A DNA stretch of 64,000 nt from Quercus robur. Its lineage: Eukaryota; Streptophyta; Magnoliopsida; Fagales; Fagaceae. The notes under the pieces were generated by a model. The model had not been told where the DNA came from. It worked only from the letters and a program-made list of their open reading frames with translations, and made no database searches. The position numbers and the translations under genes are program-made. Location: the NCBI RefSeq assembly GCF_932294415.1, contig NC_065542.1, forward strand, positions 51,945,406-52,009,405, in the 5' to 3' direction. Each line of letters opens with the position of its first letter. Positions within the stretch are counted from its first letter, which is position 1. Positions 1 to 11,269 of this stretch are shown here, in pieces.

Positions 1-258
1 TCAATTTTTTAATAGATTGCAAATGGCTTCAATTCTAACTCCCAAATTTTAAGTTTAGAAACTCTCACCTTGACAATAATAAGTATAATATTTATGTAAA
101 TAAATGAGTTATAATTCCCATTAAACAATCAAACTTTCACCATGCCTAAACATAACATTTATATTATATACAAACATATATATATATATATATATGTATA
201 TGTATATATTGTAATTTTTAGGTATTTTCAGAGTACGAAGAATGACGTTCTCTCCTTT

Positions 259-672
259 CACATTCATAATAAGGTCAACTTATTAAATTCATGATGCGAT
301 CCATCATGAATGTAAAAGGAATGAGCACAATTTCTCTGTACTTTAGGAACACCTAAGAATTTTTTGAGAGAGAGAGAGAGAGAATCAAAAAGGAATTTTG
401 TTTTATGAGTTTTTGTTAAGGTATCTTTTATTTTATTTATACCATATAAGAAATTCGTAAATTTTCACATTCATAATGAGGTCAACTTATTAAATTCATG
501 GTGCGATCCATTATGAATATGAAAGGAATGAGCACCATTTCTTTGTACTCTAGGAACACCTAAGAATTTTTTGAGAGAAAGAGAGAGAGAATCAAAAAGG
601 AATTTTGTTTTTTGAGTTTTTGTTAAGGTATCTTTTATTTTATTTATACCATATAAGAAATTCGTAAATTTT
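259..672. repeat. Two-copy tandem duplication, 207-bp unit
   Basis: Copy 1 runs 259-465 and copy 2 466-672. Both contain CACATTCATAAT, a GGAACACCTAAGAATTTTTT stretch, a GA microsatellite and the same TTTATTTATACCATATAAG tail. Differences are few, mainly in the GA run. Nothing marks it as a transposon; replication slippage or unequal exchange would explain it. Confidence 0.85.
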
Positions 673-1023
673 TATAATTTTTGCTATTACCTTGATATGT
701 ATAATAATTATGTAATTTGGGAGATGATTATATCTCAATTTATAAGAGCCACATATAATTTCATTTGACGTATGTGGATATGTATCAAATGCATTGTTAT
801 GGACCCTATGGTATATTGTTGCCTATAGATTTCATGACAATGTTTTGCATTATGTTCATATGGGCATATCTATGATATGTATTGGGGTAAATTGTTTTGA
901 AAGAGAATAATGATTGTTTACAAAATAACTCATAGGTTATTAATGTGACTAAGAGATATTATACCAATCCAACGTGTCATGACCAATCTTAATTGGCGAC
1001 AAGTTATTCTTTTCAAGGGCCAT

Positions 1024-1026
<3 letters not shown>

Positions 1027-1069
<43 letters not shown>
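1027..1069. repeat. (TA)n microsatellite
   Basis: About 21 uninterrupted TA dinucleotides. Confidence 0.95.
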
Positions 1070-1071
<2 letters not shown>

Positions 1072-2302
1072 CTAACAAAAATAAAAATTTTATGATCTAT
1101 TTTTGGGCTAGTAGTTCACGGAAAATAATATTGTGTTTATTATACCCATGATAAAGTTTGTGGAATGAAAATTTGATGTGAATTGGTCTTGCAAGTTTCT
1201 AAGCGCGAGATTTCATTTTCCATGCCTGAACTTGATTAGTTTTGTTCTAAATTTTATTTTGTGTCTCTTATTTATTTAGTTCTATTTTTTAATTTCTTAT
1301 CATTTTTATTGTATTATCACTTAGTTTTTAAGTATATAGTCCATAATAATAATCTTCATCACGATCGAATATCTCCAAATTTATAGATGTTGAAGCGGAC
1401 ATGGTACTTTACTTAACAAAATTAAATAGGATCTAAAGTAGCAACTTTTAATTCTTCTTCTTATTAGTTTATGCATTACTTTCATTTTCTTTTCGTTCAA
1501 ATTAATAACATATATGCAATATTTAAATCGTTAAAATAAATTACTCTTGAGAGTAAGGTGACTGTTACTAAAAAGACAATGACACACATATCACAACAAA
1601 ATCCCAATCGTATTAAAGGAGCCTATTGATTAATATTGACGTAAAGTACAAATAAAGGGATTTGTAACTATTTGTTTTTTTTAGTTTATAAAATGCATTT
1701 TAAAAAGAAGCAAGGGTATATGCAGTATTTTATCAAAAAAGGAATTAGACTCCCCTGGAAACATAGTAAGAGAAGCAGCAATTAGTTAATATTTTTGTTA
1801 TTATTTTTTCTTATAGACTAAATGACATTTGATTTCAACCCAAATTAATGAATCATGCTAATTGTAAAGCTAAGATACGTTGATGCTATCTCCATTTCCA
1901 CCATCGCCACCTCTGATGGTGGCGACAATGACAGTCTTCCCCAACGTTGTGGGTTTTTGAAGAAGAAAAAGAAAATACTAAGAAGAATACCAGTTTAAGC
2001 AACCCTTTGAAGAAGAAAGCAGTGGCAAGGACATTGAAATTCCAAAATATTATTCTTTTACAATTGAATTTAACGCAACTTACTATCAACACGAGTTTGA
2101 TTTGCAATTAATCCCATGTTTCATTAACTTCGTATTTATCATTAACCATTCCCATACAGCTCTAAAGACAAGGATACAATTTCACCATCAGCAAATGTGG
2201 AATTGCTTGGGTACCATACCACTAAACATAATAACAGCCCTATGTAACACTTTTTAAATCACAGCTAAAAACAACATTGATGCAAAAACTTCCTCATATT
2301 TA

Positions 2303-2686
2303 GAGCATCTCCAGCAGATTCATCAAATTTTTGTACTGTTTGGAGAATGAACATTAACTTTTATCTTTATCTACCCACTTTTTCAAATACACCTTCCAAC
2401 AGATTCTCTATCTCATTCTCTATCTCATTTAAATATTATTTTTTCATTCATTATTTATTCTTTTTTTAACAACTACACATCTTCCAACATTTTTATTCAA
2501 CACATAATTATTATAATAGAAAAAATGTATTTGAAGAATGAACAGTAGCCCATCAGACTTGATGGGCTACTGTTCATTAGCCAAAAAAAAAATCCAGCTA
2601 TACCGAAGCTGTTGGAGCATATATAGTACATAAAATCTCCAAATTTAAGCTAATAAAGCCAGATACTAATGCTCTTGGAGATGCTC
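2303..2686. mobile_element. Tourist-like (PIF/Harbinger) MITE, 384 bp
   Basis: The termini are inverted: GAGCATCTCCAGCAG on the left and the complement of GAGCATCTCCAAGAG on the right. They are flanked by a 3-bp duplication TTA (2300-2302 and 2687-2689), the hallmark of PIF/Harbinger elements. There is no transposase. The interior holds a perfect hairpin with 19-bp arms (2537-2555 and 2560-2578) and a 4-nt loop. The GAGCATCTCCA terminus is common in plant MITEs. Confidence 0.88.
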
Positions 2687-2689
2687 TTA

Positions 2690-4037
2690 TGTCACTACTT
2701 CTTCCACTGGTGGCAATGGGGAGGCTGTCAATGTTGGTGACGGCGGTGGCCTCCAGCGTCAGTAGTCCTGCCTTTCTCTCTCTTTATGACGAATCCAGTT
2801 TTCTCACTTCTCTCTCAATTTTTTCTTTCTCCCTCCCACTTTTTGAAGTTAAGGTTATAACGGTGTGGACGAGTAAATTTCGAGTTTGAAATAAGGTCAA
2901 ACAAGTAAAATAGTTTCACAAATTCAAATTTGTATTGATGAATATGTGGTATAATTCTCTGTAATTACAAAAGAGTGATCCTCTGATTCGATCTCCTTGA
3001 AAGATTTGTTTATTGGAATTATGGTAATGTGATTTTGATTTGAACAACAAATATCCTTCAATTTGGCTAAAGAATGTCATGAAGATCTTTGAAACAAAAT
3101 TACAACGAATCTCTGGTTATGAGCTTGTTAGAAATTCTTTGTTCTTCATGTGTTCTTCGTGTTATTCGCTTGTTCTTTGTCTTCAAAGGTTTGTGGTTGA
3201 ATTTCTTTGAGGTTTTAGAGGCTTGAATCCGTAGAGTTTCACTAATTTATGGTTTCTTGAAGTTCTAGAGGCTTTGAGCTTGATTCCAGTGATGTTTAAG
3301 ATCTAGGAAGATATTTTGGATGATTTCTCTTCAAATGTTCATCGCATTCGAAGGTTTGTGGCAGAAGTTCTTTGGAGCTTTTGGGGCTTGAATTCGTAGA
3401 ACTTCGCTGATTTGTGGTTTATTGAAAATTTTGAAGACTTTTGAGCTTGATTCCAGCAAACTTTAAGATCTAGGCAGGTAGTTTGGACGATTCTGGTTTG
3501 AATGTTCTTTGTATTCGAGGTTGAAGTTCTTTAAGTTCCTAGAGACTTTAGGGCTTGATTCCAGCAGAGCTTCTGTACTTTTAAATCTGCTTTGATGCTA
3601 CTTGTGACATGGATGCCTTGGTGTCTTCCAAGATCTCTCCCAAAATGTTTTCCAAGATGTCTTGGTGTGTGTTCCCAGATGTGTTGGTGTCTGTAAATGC
3701 CTTAGGAAGGCTTTTATTTATAGGAGTTTGGGGGTGGGTGAGCGACACGTGGTGAAATTTGGTTGGTGACATGTTTCACAGTCTGATTAGAGGAGCTTTA
3801 AGACTTTTTATCCAAGACACGTGGCATCTTTTGATTGACCAAAACGTTTTGATTTTCAAGGTGACACATGTCAGCACCCGATTGGACTACCTGTGTTATT
3901 GCTTACACGCGTCAGGTTGCTTATGTCATTACTTACACACGTCGATGTGTGATTGGTTTTTGCATGCATTTTATGTCCCTATTTCAACGATACTTGAAAA
4001 TTTTCTATTGGTTTCTGAATAGTGATAGCAAAACCAA
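2690..4037. other. Old repeat-derived DNA, no intact gene
   Basis: Between two transposons lies moderately GC-rich DNA with degenerate repeats. Around 3206-3575 a roughly 165-bp unit recurs. Around 3745-3970 short phrases built on ACACGTGG/ACATGTCAG followed by TGATTGG recur several times, and similar phrases resume at 4734-4757 and 15115-15165 on the far side of two insertions. This looks like one older repetitive element, possibly an LTR, later split by the hAT element and E1. I could not find its ends. Confidence 0.4.
3206..3575. repeat. Degenerate tandem repeat, ~165-bp unit
   Basis: Units start near 3206, 3371 and 3531 (the last partial). Each carries AGGCTTGAATCC- or GGGCTTGATTCC-like text, GAGCTTGATTCCAG, TTTAAGATCTAGG and a TTGAAGTTCT-like end. 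Divergence between units is high, so the array is old. Confidence 0.65.
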
Positions 4038-4045
4038 GTAGCAGT

Positions 4046-4725
4046 TAGGGATGGCAATGGAGTGGGGCAGGGTCGAAGAATGGAGTCTTCATCCTTGCCC
4101 TACATGGTTTTATCTTGCCCCATCCCCACCCTGCTCCACATGACGGGGAAAACTTTCTCACCCCATCCCCGCCCCTTGGGGCCCCGCAAAGCCCCACCGC
4201 ACCCCGTAAAACTCTACTTTTTGTTAATTTGCCCTACAACTAGTACAATTTTTTTAATGAAACCTATTTCAATGATAAAAATATACCTAAAATTACAACT
4301 AAATTTATCCCATCAAATCAAATCAATTTTTAGAAAAAATTGAATATATATATATCCAAGTTTTTAACAAGACAATCATAAAAAAAAATAAAAAATCTCA
4401 TAGTATAACACATAACAAAATAAAGGCAGAGAATCACATTAAGTAGAATAAAATAAGCTAATATTGATATGTTTGTTTAAATAGTAGGGTTTTGGTATAA
4501 AAAATTTACAATTATCACCCTTCGCAACGCGGGGCTGAGTTGGGACAGGGATGGGCAGGGCGAGGTGGGTCTAAAAAGTCTAAACCCATCCTCGTCCTGC
4601 CCCGTGGTATGAGGATAAAATCTTGCCCCATCTCCACCCCACCACCTTTGCGAGGCGGGGAAAACCCACGTGGGGCGAAGCGGGGAGGGGTGGGTTAAGC
4701 GTGGCGGGGAAAAATGCCATCCCTA
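4046..4725. mobile_element. Non-autonomous hAT element, 680 bp
   Basis: The ends are perfect 11-bp inverted repeats TAGGGATGGCA / TGCCATCCCTA. They are flanked by an exact 8-bp target duplication GTAGCAGT (4038-4045 and 4726-4733). The subterminal arms are G/C-rich (GGGGCAGGG, CCCCGCCCC) and complementary, and the core is AT-rich. No transposase frame is present. An 8-bp TSD with short TIRs places it in the hAT superfamily. Confidence 0.92.
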
Positions 4726-4757
4726 GTAGCAGTACGTGGCGCTTTGTAATTGGCCGT

Positions 4758-5323
4758 TGTGCACACCGAAAATGAGACTATTGGGCTTAACCTCACTTGG
4801 GCTCACAACTTATTTATAAGGTGGGCTTTAGGATTTCTTATTTTGGGTCGTTCTTGGCACAGAAACTCAAAGTAATATTCTCTCTCTCTTCTTGAATAAT
4901 TGTTTTTCTCTCTTTTTTCTGAACCCCTGTTTCTTCCCCAACTTCTCCTATTTATAGCTCTAAGTTAGTGGGGAGATCATGATTACTACCATTGTTAGTG
5001 CAATTGAAGGTCCAATACTATCTGTTGTAAGTGGATGTTTATGTGAGAGTGGAATGCAGCGATTATGGTTTTTGAACTTGGTTCCAACTCAAGTGAATAT
5101 GCCCGGTAGTGATGTTTCCTGAAAACTGTCGAGCATCTTATGGTATGTTCAGATTTTAGTCTTTCTTTATTGTTCGGGCATTTTACGCCGAGCACTGGTT
5201 AGGGGACAAGATTTGGACTTGTAATTTATAAGGGTAGAATAAAAAAGGATTTGAAAAACTGGGCCATGCTACTGGGCCTGAATCCAAGGCCCAAATTGGA
5301 TCTGGGCACCTCAGTGTCGTACA
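4758..5323 (-). repeat. E1 3' LTR (566 bp)
   Basis: Begins TGTGCACACC and ends GTCGTACA on the plus strand. It is collinear with 14545-15109. It abuts the purine-rich PPT (minus strand) at about 5324-5340. Confidence 0.95.
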
Positions 5324-5605
5324 TTAGCTCCCCCTTGATTCATGCCCGGCTACCAGGAAGAATCAAGGAACCGACCAAGCATCTTTGTTTCAAGAGTCTA
5401 ACAGCTAGAAACTCAGGCAGTTACGGCATCCCATTAATGCTCTTCTCAAAAGATGCGTTATTCCGAAGCGCCAGGTTCAGTTGTCATTATTACCTGATGG
5501 TAACTGAGGCGACGCGCGTGTCGATTATCATTGGCATTCGTAGGGTTTTTTGTGAATCGTGCCTATTTATTGCTGATTAAACGCTTCCCTGTCCTCTTTT
5601 GCTTC

Positions 5606-5614
5606 TATAAATAG
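5606..5614 (+). promoter_or_regulatory. TATA-like box upstream of the E1 antisense ORF
   Basis: TATAAATAG lies 192 bp before the ATG at 5806, followed by a pyrimidine-rich leader. This fits the antisense ORF having its own promoter rather than using an LTR. The motif is seen; its function is inferred. Confidence 0.45.
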
Positions 5615-5805
5615 TTCTCCTTAAAACATTCTTTCACTTTTTCACTTCCTTCTTCCTGAGCTTACTCTCTACCGATCATTCATTTGAGCGCTTACTCACC
5701 AGCCCAGAGACCCTTCCTTCCTTAGAGCCCAAAGTAAGTTTTCTACCCCCTCCTTTTACTTGAGCTTCTTTCTACGAGTTCCTTCTCTCAATATTAGATT
5801 TCGAA

Positions 5806-8022
5806 ATGGGTTATTCTTTTCTTCTGGATACCCCGGCGTCTTTGGCCATCTTTAGGCAAAAGTTTGATATCCCTGATGACGTGGAAGTGGCTTACTGCCA
5901 CGAGAGCGAGATTGCTCTCCACAGAGGGCATGGTACTGCTTTCTTTCCTCTAATGGAAATTCTAGAAGGCGGGGTTAGGTTTCCCGTGGACCCTTTTTTG
6001 GTCAACACACTTAGGTACTATGGGTTGTGCCCTGACTAACTCCCACCCAATTTTTACTGGGTAGTTAGTTGTGTCAATAGGTTGAACCACACATTTGATT
6101 TACAGTTGGATTACCATGACATAAACCACATGTACAGTCTTTGTGGGAATAAGACTTCCAATTATTACTTAAAAACTAGGGATAATCGGGTACGGCTGAT
6201 ATCATGCCTACCTAATTCAAATAGGAACTCGGCTGGGGAGTTTGTCTAGGTGCACGGCAATTGGTTTGCTGGAGAGATTCCTTGCTCCCTCTCATGACGT
6301 GAAGTGGGTTCGTACCGATCTCTGACTTAACCATTTTTCTAATTGCAGTAGTTTTATCTTACTGGTTTGCTAATATTGTATCTCGTTGTTTTGCAAAGGG
6401 TAAATTGTTCATCCCAGACTTTAGGACAGTTCACGTCAGGGACTTGAATTTTATCCTTCGGTTCAAGATATTCGTGCATTGGGATGGACAACTCCGAGCA
6501 TCACATTTAATCCTCGGGGTCGAACTAGTTTATTCTACCTGGCAGTCTTTCAAACAAGCGCTGTTGGTTGACAGCCCCTTTTTGTCATACATAGACGTTC
6601 GGCACGTGAATTTTCTACCGCCAAAACTTACAGTCGGGGAAGCAAGGGAACTGGGCAAGCGATACACCTACTCGGACGAGCTAGCGCCACTGCGAGACAA
6701 GTCTGCGAAGCGTGTGTCCCGGCGTCTCCGAGAGTTAGCCCACGAAGCTGTCCAAGAAAAAGTTCTTGTTCAAGAACCCGCTCATCCCGAGGACCCTGTT
6801 GAACCCGAGGCTCCCGTAGAAGAAGCCGAGCATTTTGCAGTTGACGTAACTGACCTGTCAAACACCGATCCCTTTCTCAGCGAAGACGTGGTGACCTGGA
6901 AGATCATGTCCATAGACTGCTTTGTGCCCGATGCGCGGCAAGCTGCGCAGCCCCCGCCCTCTTAGAGCCAAACCTTGTTGGACGAGTTCGGAAAAGGCAG
7001 AGGGCTGCCTATCAAACACCTACGAGTCCGGGAGATGTAGCAACTCGGACTCCTCCCTGACCAATCGAAGGCATTGTTATCCATGAGCTGCAAACTCAGG
7101 TTGGGCCGGGTGTTGCGTCCTCCTCTCAAGCTGCGCAGGCGTGGAAGCCTAAGTTTTTGCTGGACGGCAAGCCTCTGGCTTCAACTGCTTGTGTGTGGAT
7201 GTGGGAGAAAGGTGAGGGGGGCCGCATTTCTCAAACCTTGGCCAAGGGCCTCCTTCTACCCGATGATGTACACGCCTTTGAAGAAGGGTCGGAGGAGTCC
7301 ATGGAGCATAGGCTACAGTGGCATACTGTTGCGGTAACTCTCTACTTACCAATTCCTTATTTTCCTTTACACATTTATTACTTTTCATTTACCTTTCATT
7401 TCGTTGCCGTACTAATTTTTGTTTTTGTTAGGTTGCTCAATTGGCCCATATTTTGGATGGTCATGCAAAGGAACTTGTCAAGGAGGCTGACCGGGAGAGG
7501 GAGGCACGGGAGACAGTTGTTAAAACAGCTAAGGAAAAAAGAAAGGCAGCTGATACTACCGAGAAAAAGGCTGCTGCTACGGAGAAGAATAGAGCACTGG
7601 TGGAGAAGAGGTTCGCGGAACTCTTGGCTAAGCAGAATGAGACGGATGTTAAGCTGGCCGAGGCAATTAGCTTAAACACGGCCCAAGCTGAGGAACTTGC
7701 CGACCTGAGGGCGGCTTTGGAGGCTTGTGAAGAGAAATGATATAATAAAGGGTTTGTTGATACCGAGAATTCTGCGGAGCCAGTTTGAAGGCTAGGTTTT
7801 GAGGCTGGGTGGTTTGCTGCTTTGCAGATTTTAGGGGTTCTCACGGATTCCCCTCTGAGATATCCCGACCAGATTCCCCTCCCGAGCTCAGACGCTGCCG
7901 TGCAGGATCCCCCGGTGCCCATTGAAGAAGAGGAAACAGCAAGTATGAGGGAGCTGGTGGAACAGATCGATGCACATGCAGAGCCGGATGAGACGGAAGC
8001 CACCAGCATCCCAAGTGCCTAA
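5806..8022 (+). pseudogene. E1 antisense ORF (aORF), putative gypsy-type 'transposase' domain
   Basis: This is a decayed, intron-containing ORF on the strand opposite to gag-pol. Exon 1 starts at 5806 (MGYSFLLDTP...). It is homologous to the aORF of E2: read through a TAA at 6037, the frame gives segments such as LDYHDINHMYSL and VRLISCLPNSN matching LTHHDVNWVYNL and VRLIQCLPTSN there. A second block (about 6402-6965) follows an intron. A frameshifted block (about 7150-7330) ends at a GT donor at 7334. After an AG acceptor near 7432 comes a charged, alanine-rich coiled coil of about 100 residues (to 7740). The acidic C-terminal tail ends at 8022. The family is known from Tat-type retrotransposons; its biochemical role is unknown. 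At least five stops or shifts make it a pseudogene. Confidence 0.75.
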
Positions 8023-8541
8023 GATTAGCTCGGTGGGGACCTGCACTTTCTCGTGGCCAACCAACAGCAGACCGAGGCAACAAATCAGACTGGACCCTCC
8101 GCTTCATTAAGTTAATCGCTGAACCGCCTTTCTAATGCTTTTATTTCTTTTTACTGCACTTTTATTACTATTTTTTTTTTCGTAAATTTGCCTACGTCAC
8201 CAGGCTGTGGTGACTGGACAGCTTATTTATTTCCCGGGGATGACCCATACGCAGTTGCCGGGTTCAGCGACGAGACAATGATTTTGCTTTTATGTTAACT
8301 TTATTTGGATGATTATCTATTCATTGTGTGTTTGTTTTGATCATGCCCGTGAATGCTTTACTTTGATCTTCGGTGTTGTTTTCTTCCCCTGTTTTTGTTG
8401 TTGCTACTTATTCTTTTTGCATGTATGGTCGGGAATGGCTTGCACGATGGGATAAATTAAGCCCCCATATATTGTGTGTTTATACAACACATGTTTGCTT
8501 TCTTGAGAATATGAACGGCATGGTGCCTCATACTCTGGTAT

Positions 8542-8930
8542 AAGGTTTTCATCTGATCGGCGATTTTGATCGAACCGAGAATGATATTTCTGTCCTTAGA
8601 CTTTTCTTTATTAGAATAAGGTTTCCACCTGCTCGGTGATTTTGATCGAATCGAGTATGAGGTTTCTGTCCTTAGAATTTTTTGTAAGAATAACAAGAAT
8701 TTTTTGTAAGAATAATAAGGTTTCCACCTGTTCGACGATTTTGATCGAATCGAGAATAAGGTTTCTGTACTTAGGATTTTTTGTAAGAATAATAAGGTTT
8801 CCACCTGCTCGGCGATTTTGATCGAACCGAGAATGAGGTTTCTGTCCTTAGAATTTTTTGTAAGAATAATAAGGTTTCCACCTGCTCAGCGATTTTGATT
8901 GAACTGAGTATGAGGTTTCTATCCTTAACG
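8542..8930. repeat. E1 tandem array, ~77-bp unit, 5 copies
   Basis: Units start at 8542, 8618, 8717, 8794 and 8871. Each has AAGGTTTCCACCTGCTCGG, GATTTTGATCGAA and GAGGTTTCTGTCCTTAG. The second unit has an internal 22-bp duplication. The array lies between the 3' end of the antisense ORF and the 3' end of pol, the hypervariable region where Tat elements often hold tandem repeats. Confidence 0.9.
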
Positions 8931-9065
8931 TAATCCATTCGTACTAAATATGCAATTACTTAATGCACAACAATGAAATTGAATATAGCTGGAACAAGTA
9001 ACTTCATTATTATATTGACTAAAGCGGTGTACAAGATTTGGACTTACGTTTCCATGCACGAATGG

Positions 9066-10301
9066 TCACTGGTAAAACTTCTTTAGGTTGTTGACATTCC
9101 ATGGCCGGGGGAATGGCCTCTCGTCAAGGTCTTCTAAGTAGTACGCTTCCATGCCTGCAATGGCAGTAACTCTGTACGGTCCCTCCCACATTTGAGCTAA
9201 CTTTCCTGCACCTACGTCTCGCATGTTTCCCACAACTTTTCTTAGCACCAAGTCTCCAGCACTGAATTCCCTACCTTTTACATCTCAGTTGTATCGTTGG
9301 GCAAGTCTCTGCTGGTATTCGGCAAGTCGTATTGTTGCTGCTTCCCGGCACTTTTCCAACCAATCCAAGTGCTCTAGCATTAAACCGTTGTTTTGGACGG
9401 GGTCAAACCCTGCGACCCATGCACTGCACAAGTTTACTTCGGTCGGTATCACGACTTCTACTCCATACGTCAAGGAGAACGAGGTCTCCCCTGTGGACCT
9501 TCTGGGGGTTGTACGTTAAGCTCATAAAACGTTAGGTAACTCTTCAGCCCATCTTCCCTTTGCCCCATCCAACCTTCTCCTCAACCCGTTCAAAATAGTC
9601 TTGTTAACTACCTCAGCTTGGCCGTTACTTTAAGAATACACCGCAGTAGAATATCTGTTCTTAATGCCGAGATTACTGCAAAAGGTTCGGAAAGCTTTGC
9701 TATCAAACTGTAGCCCATTGTCTAATATCAGTGAGTCTGGCACCCCAAATCTCGTGACTATGTTCTTCCACACAAACTTCTTCATGTCCACATCCTGGAT
9801 ATTTGCCAGGGCCTCAGCTTCCACCCATTTCGTGAAATAATCAACCGCCACCAACACCAATCGGCGGTTACCTGTTGCTCCGGGGAATGGGTTGAGGATG
9901 TCTAGCCCCCATTGTGCAAACGACCATGGACTATTGACGGGGTTCAAACAACCTACTGGCTGGTGGATTAGAGGAGCGTGTTTTTGACATTGTTCACATT
10001 TCCGCACATATTCCGCTACATCCTTTTGCATCTACGGCCACCAAAATCCTTGAGTCATTACTCTGTGTGCTAACGAACGCCCCCCAACATGACCACCACA
10101 CACCTCGTCATGCAGCTCAGACAGAAGTTCATTTACTTTCTCGGGATGTAAGCATAAAAGGTACGGACCTCCAAAAGACCTCTAGTACAATTTGCGATTT
10201 GCTAACAGCCAATACCGAGAAGCCACCTGACGAATCTTTTTAGCCTCTTTTTCATCGTCCAGAACCCTATCCTCGGCTAAAAAGTCGATGATTGGGTCCA
10301 T
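9066..10301 (-). pseudogene. E1 integrase (broken)
   Basis: Fragments in one minus-strand frame cover the integrase. At 10031-9630 are the zinc-finger Cys pair (CEQCQK), the catalytic-core start with DYFTKWVEAEAL, and DNGLQFDSKAF carrying the second catalytic Asp. Then comes a TAA where the family has a Gln codon, followed by the third-acidic-residue region. At 9473-9285 is MTYGVEVVIPTE. At 9251-9066 is the C-terminal module with WEGPYRVTAI and PWNVNNLKKFY. It closely resembles E2 integrase. Several nonsense codons disable it. Its role would be inserting retrotransposon cDNA. Confidence 0.88.
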
Positions 10302-11269
10302 CTAGCATGGCCTGGTTGTTGAAATCACGGCAACGTCGACCCCGGCTGAGTTACAATTATCTTCCATACTGATACTTGGCTCCCTTATAAGTTCCACTTT
10401 GATAAGCCGAGGAACCTCCTTGGTAATTGACGAGGCCAACATGGCTAGTGAGTCAGCGTGTCTGTTTTGTGCCCGGCCTACCTGGGCCACCTTCACACCC
10501 CGAACTTGCTAATGATTTGCTTAGCTGCGCTCAGATAGGCTTTCGTCCGAGAGTCCCGAGCTTTAAAGCTTCCCTGGATCTGATAAACAACCAGCTGAGA
10601 ATCCAAATAAACCTCCACATCCCGTGCGCCCAGGCATAAAACGGTCTTCAATCCGGCAAGAAAGGCCTCGTATTAGGCCTCATTATTAGAGGTTTTGAAT
10701 CCCAATCTGAAGTAATGCTCCAGTCGTATACCCTCTAGAGTGATTATGACAATTTTGACTCCGGCCCCCATAGCACTCGAAGCACCGTCCATAAACACCT
10801 TCCACGGGCGACTCTCTATATTATAGATTATCTTCCCGTCGTTCTTAGGGGAGAACTCTACAATGAAATCAGTAAGAACCTGCCCCTTCACTGAGCTTCG
10901 TGGCTTGTACCTTATGTCGAAGGAACCTAGCCGAGTCCCCCACTTAACTATTCGGCCCGTAAAGTCTGACCTTTTTAACAATGACTGCAGGGGATACTCA
11001 GTAAGGACGAACGTAGTATGAGCCTAAAAGTAATGCGGTAGCTTCCTTGTTGCGTGCACCAGAGCCAACACTAACTTCTCCAAGGGCAGATATCTCGTCT
11101 CGGCATCTACCAAGGTTTTGTTTATGTAATACACCGATTACTGCACTCCTCGGTCCTTCAACAACATAGCGCTTACGGCGTGATCGGACACCGAGAGGTA
11201 CATGAATAAATCTTCTCCGGAATCTGGGGCAGTTAACATAGGCGCTTGCATCAGATACTCCTTCAGATC
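10302..11269 (-). pseudogene. E1 RNase H region, two modules (broken)
   Basis: The native Gypsy RNase H (about 11269-10870) is badly degraded; only the end, FTGRIVKWGTRLGSFDIRYK, is clear. A second, acquired-type RNase H follows, with FMDGASSAMGAGVKIVI (first Asp) and SNNEA (Glu region). The segment at 10496-10302 has NRHADSLAMLAS, carrying the last His/Asp. The two modules sit in different frames, so at least one frameshift lies between about 10670 and 10500. A dual RNase H is a recognised trait of Tat elements. Confidence 0.75.

Larger units (their letters stand above)
1..2299. other. AT-rich intergenic DNA, no gene seen
   Basis: Very AT-rich DNA with short TA and GA runs and one 207-bp tandem duplication listed separately. 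No open frame has a recognisable domain. A short GC-richer patch near 1890-1960 holds an imperfect inverted repeat built on CCACCATCGCC and GGTGGCGA. The only frame there is weak and I do not call it a gene. Confidence 0.6.

Noticed and set aside
1886..2107. 73-codon minus-strand ORF
   Set aside because: Low complexity with a His/Arg/Trp-rich end from an inverted repeat; no supporting signals.
2884..4037. Endogenous pararetrovirus fragment
   Set aside because: No movement-protein, coat or RT motif in any frame; only degenerate repeats.
6628..6861. Minus-strand ORFs opposite the E1 antisense ORF (also 7149-8107)
   Set aside because: Shadows of the GC-richer aORF coding region; no domain of their own.
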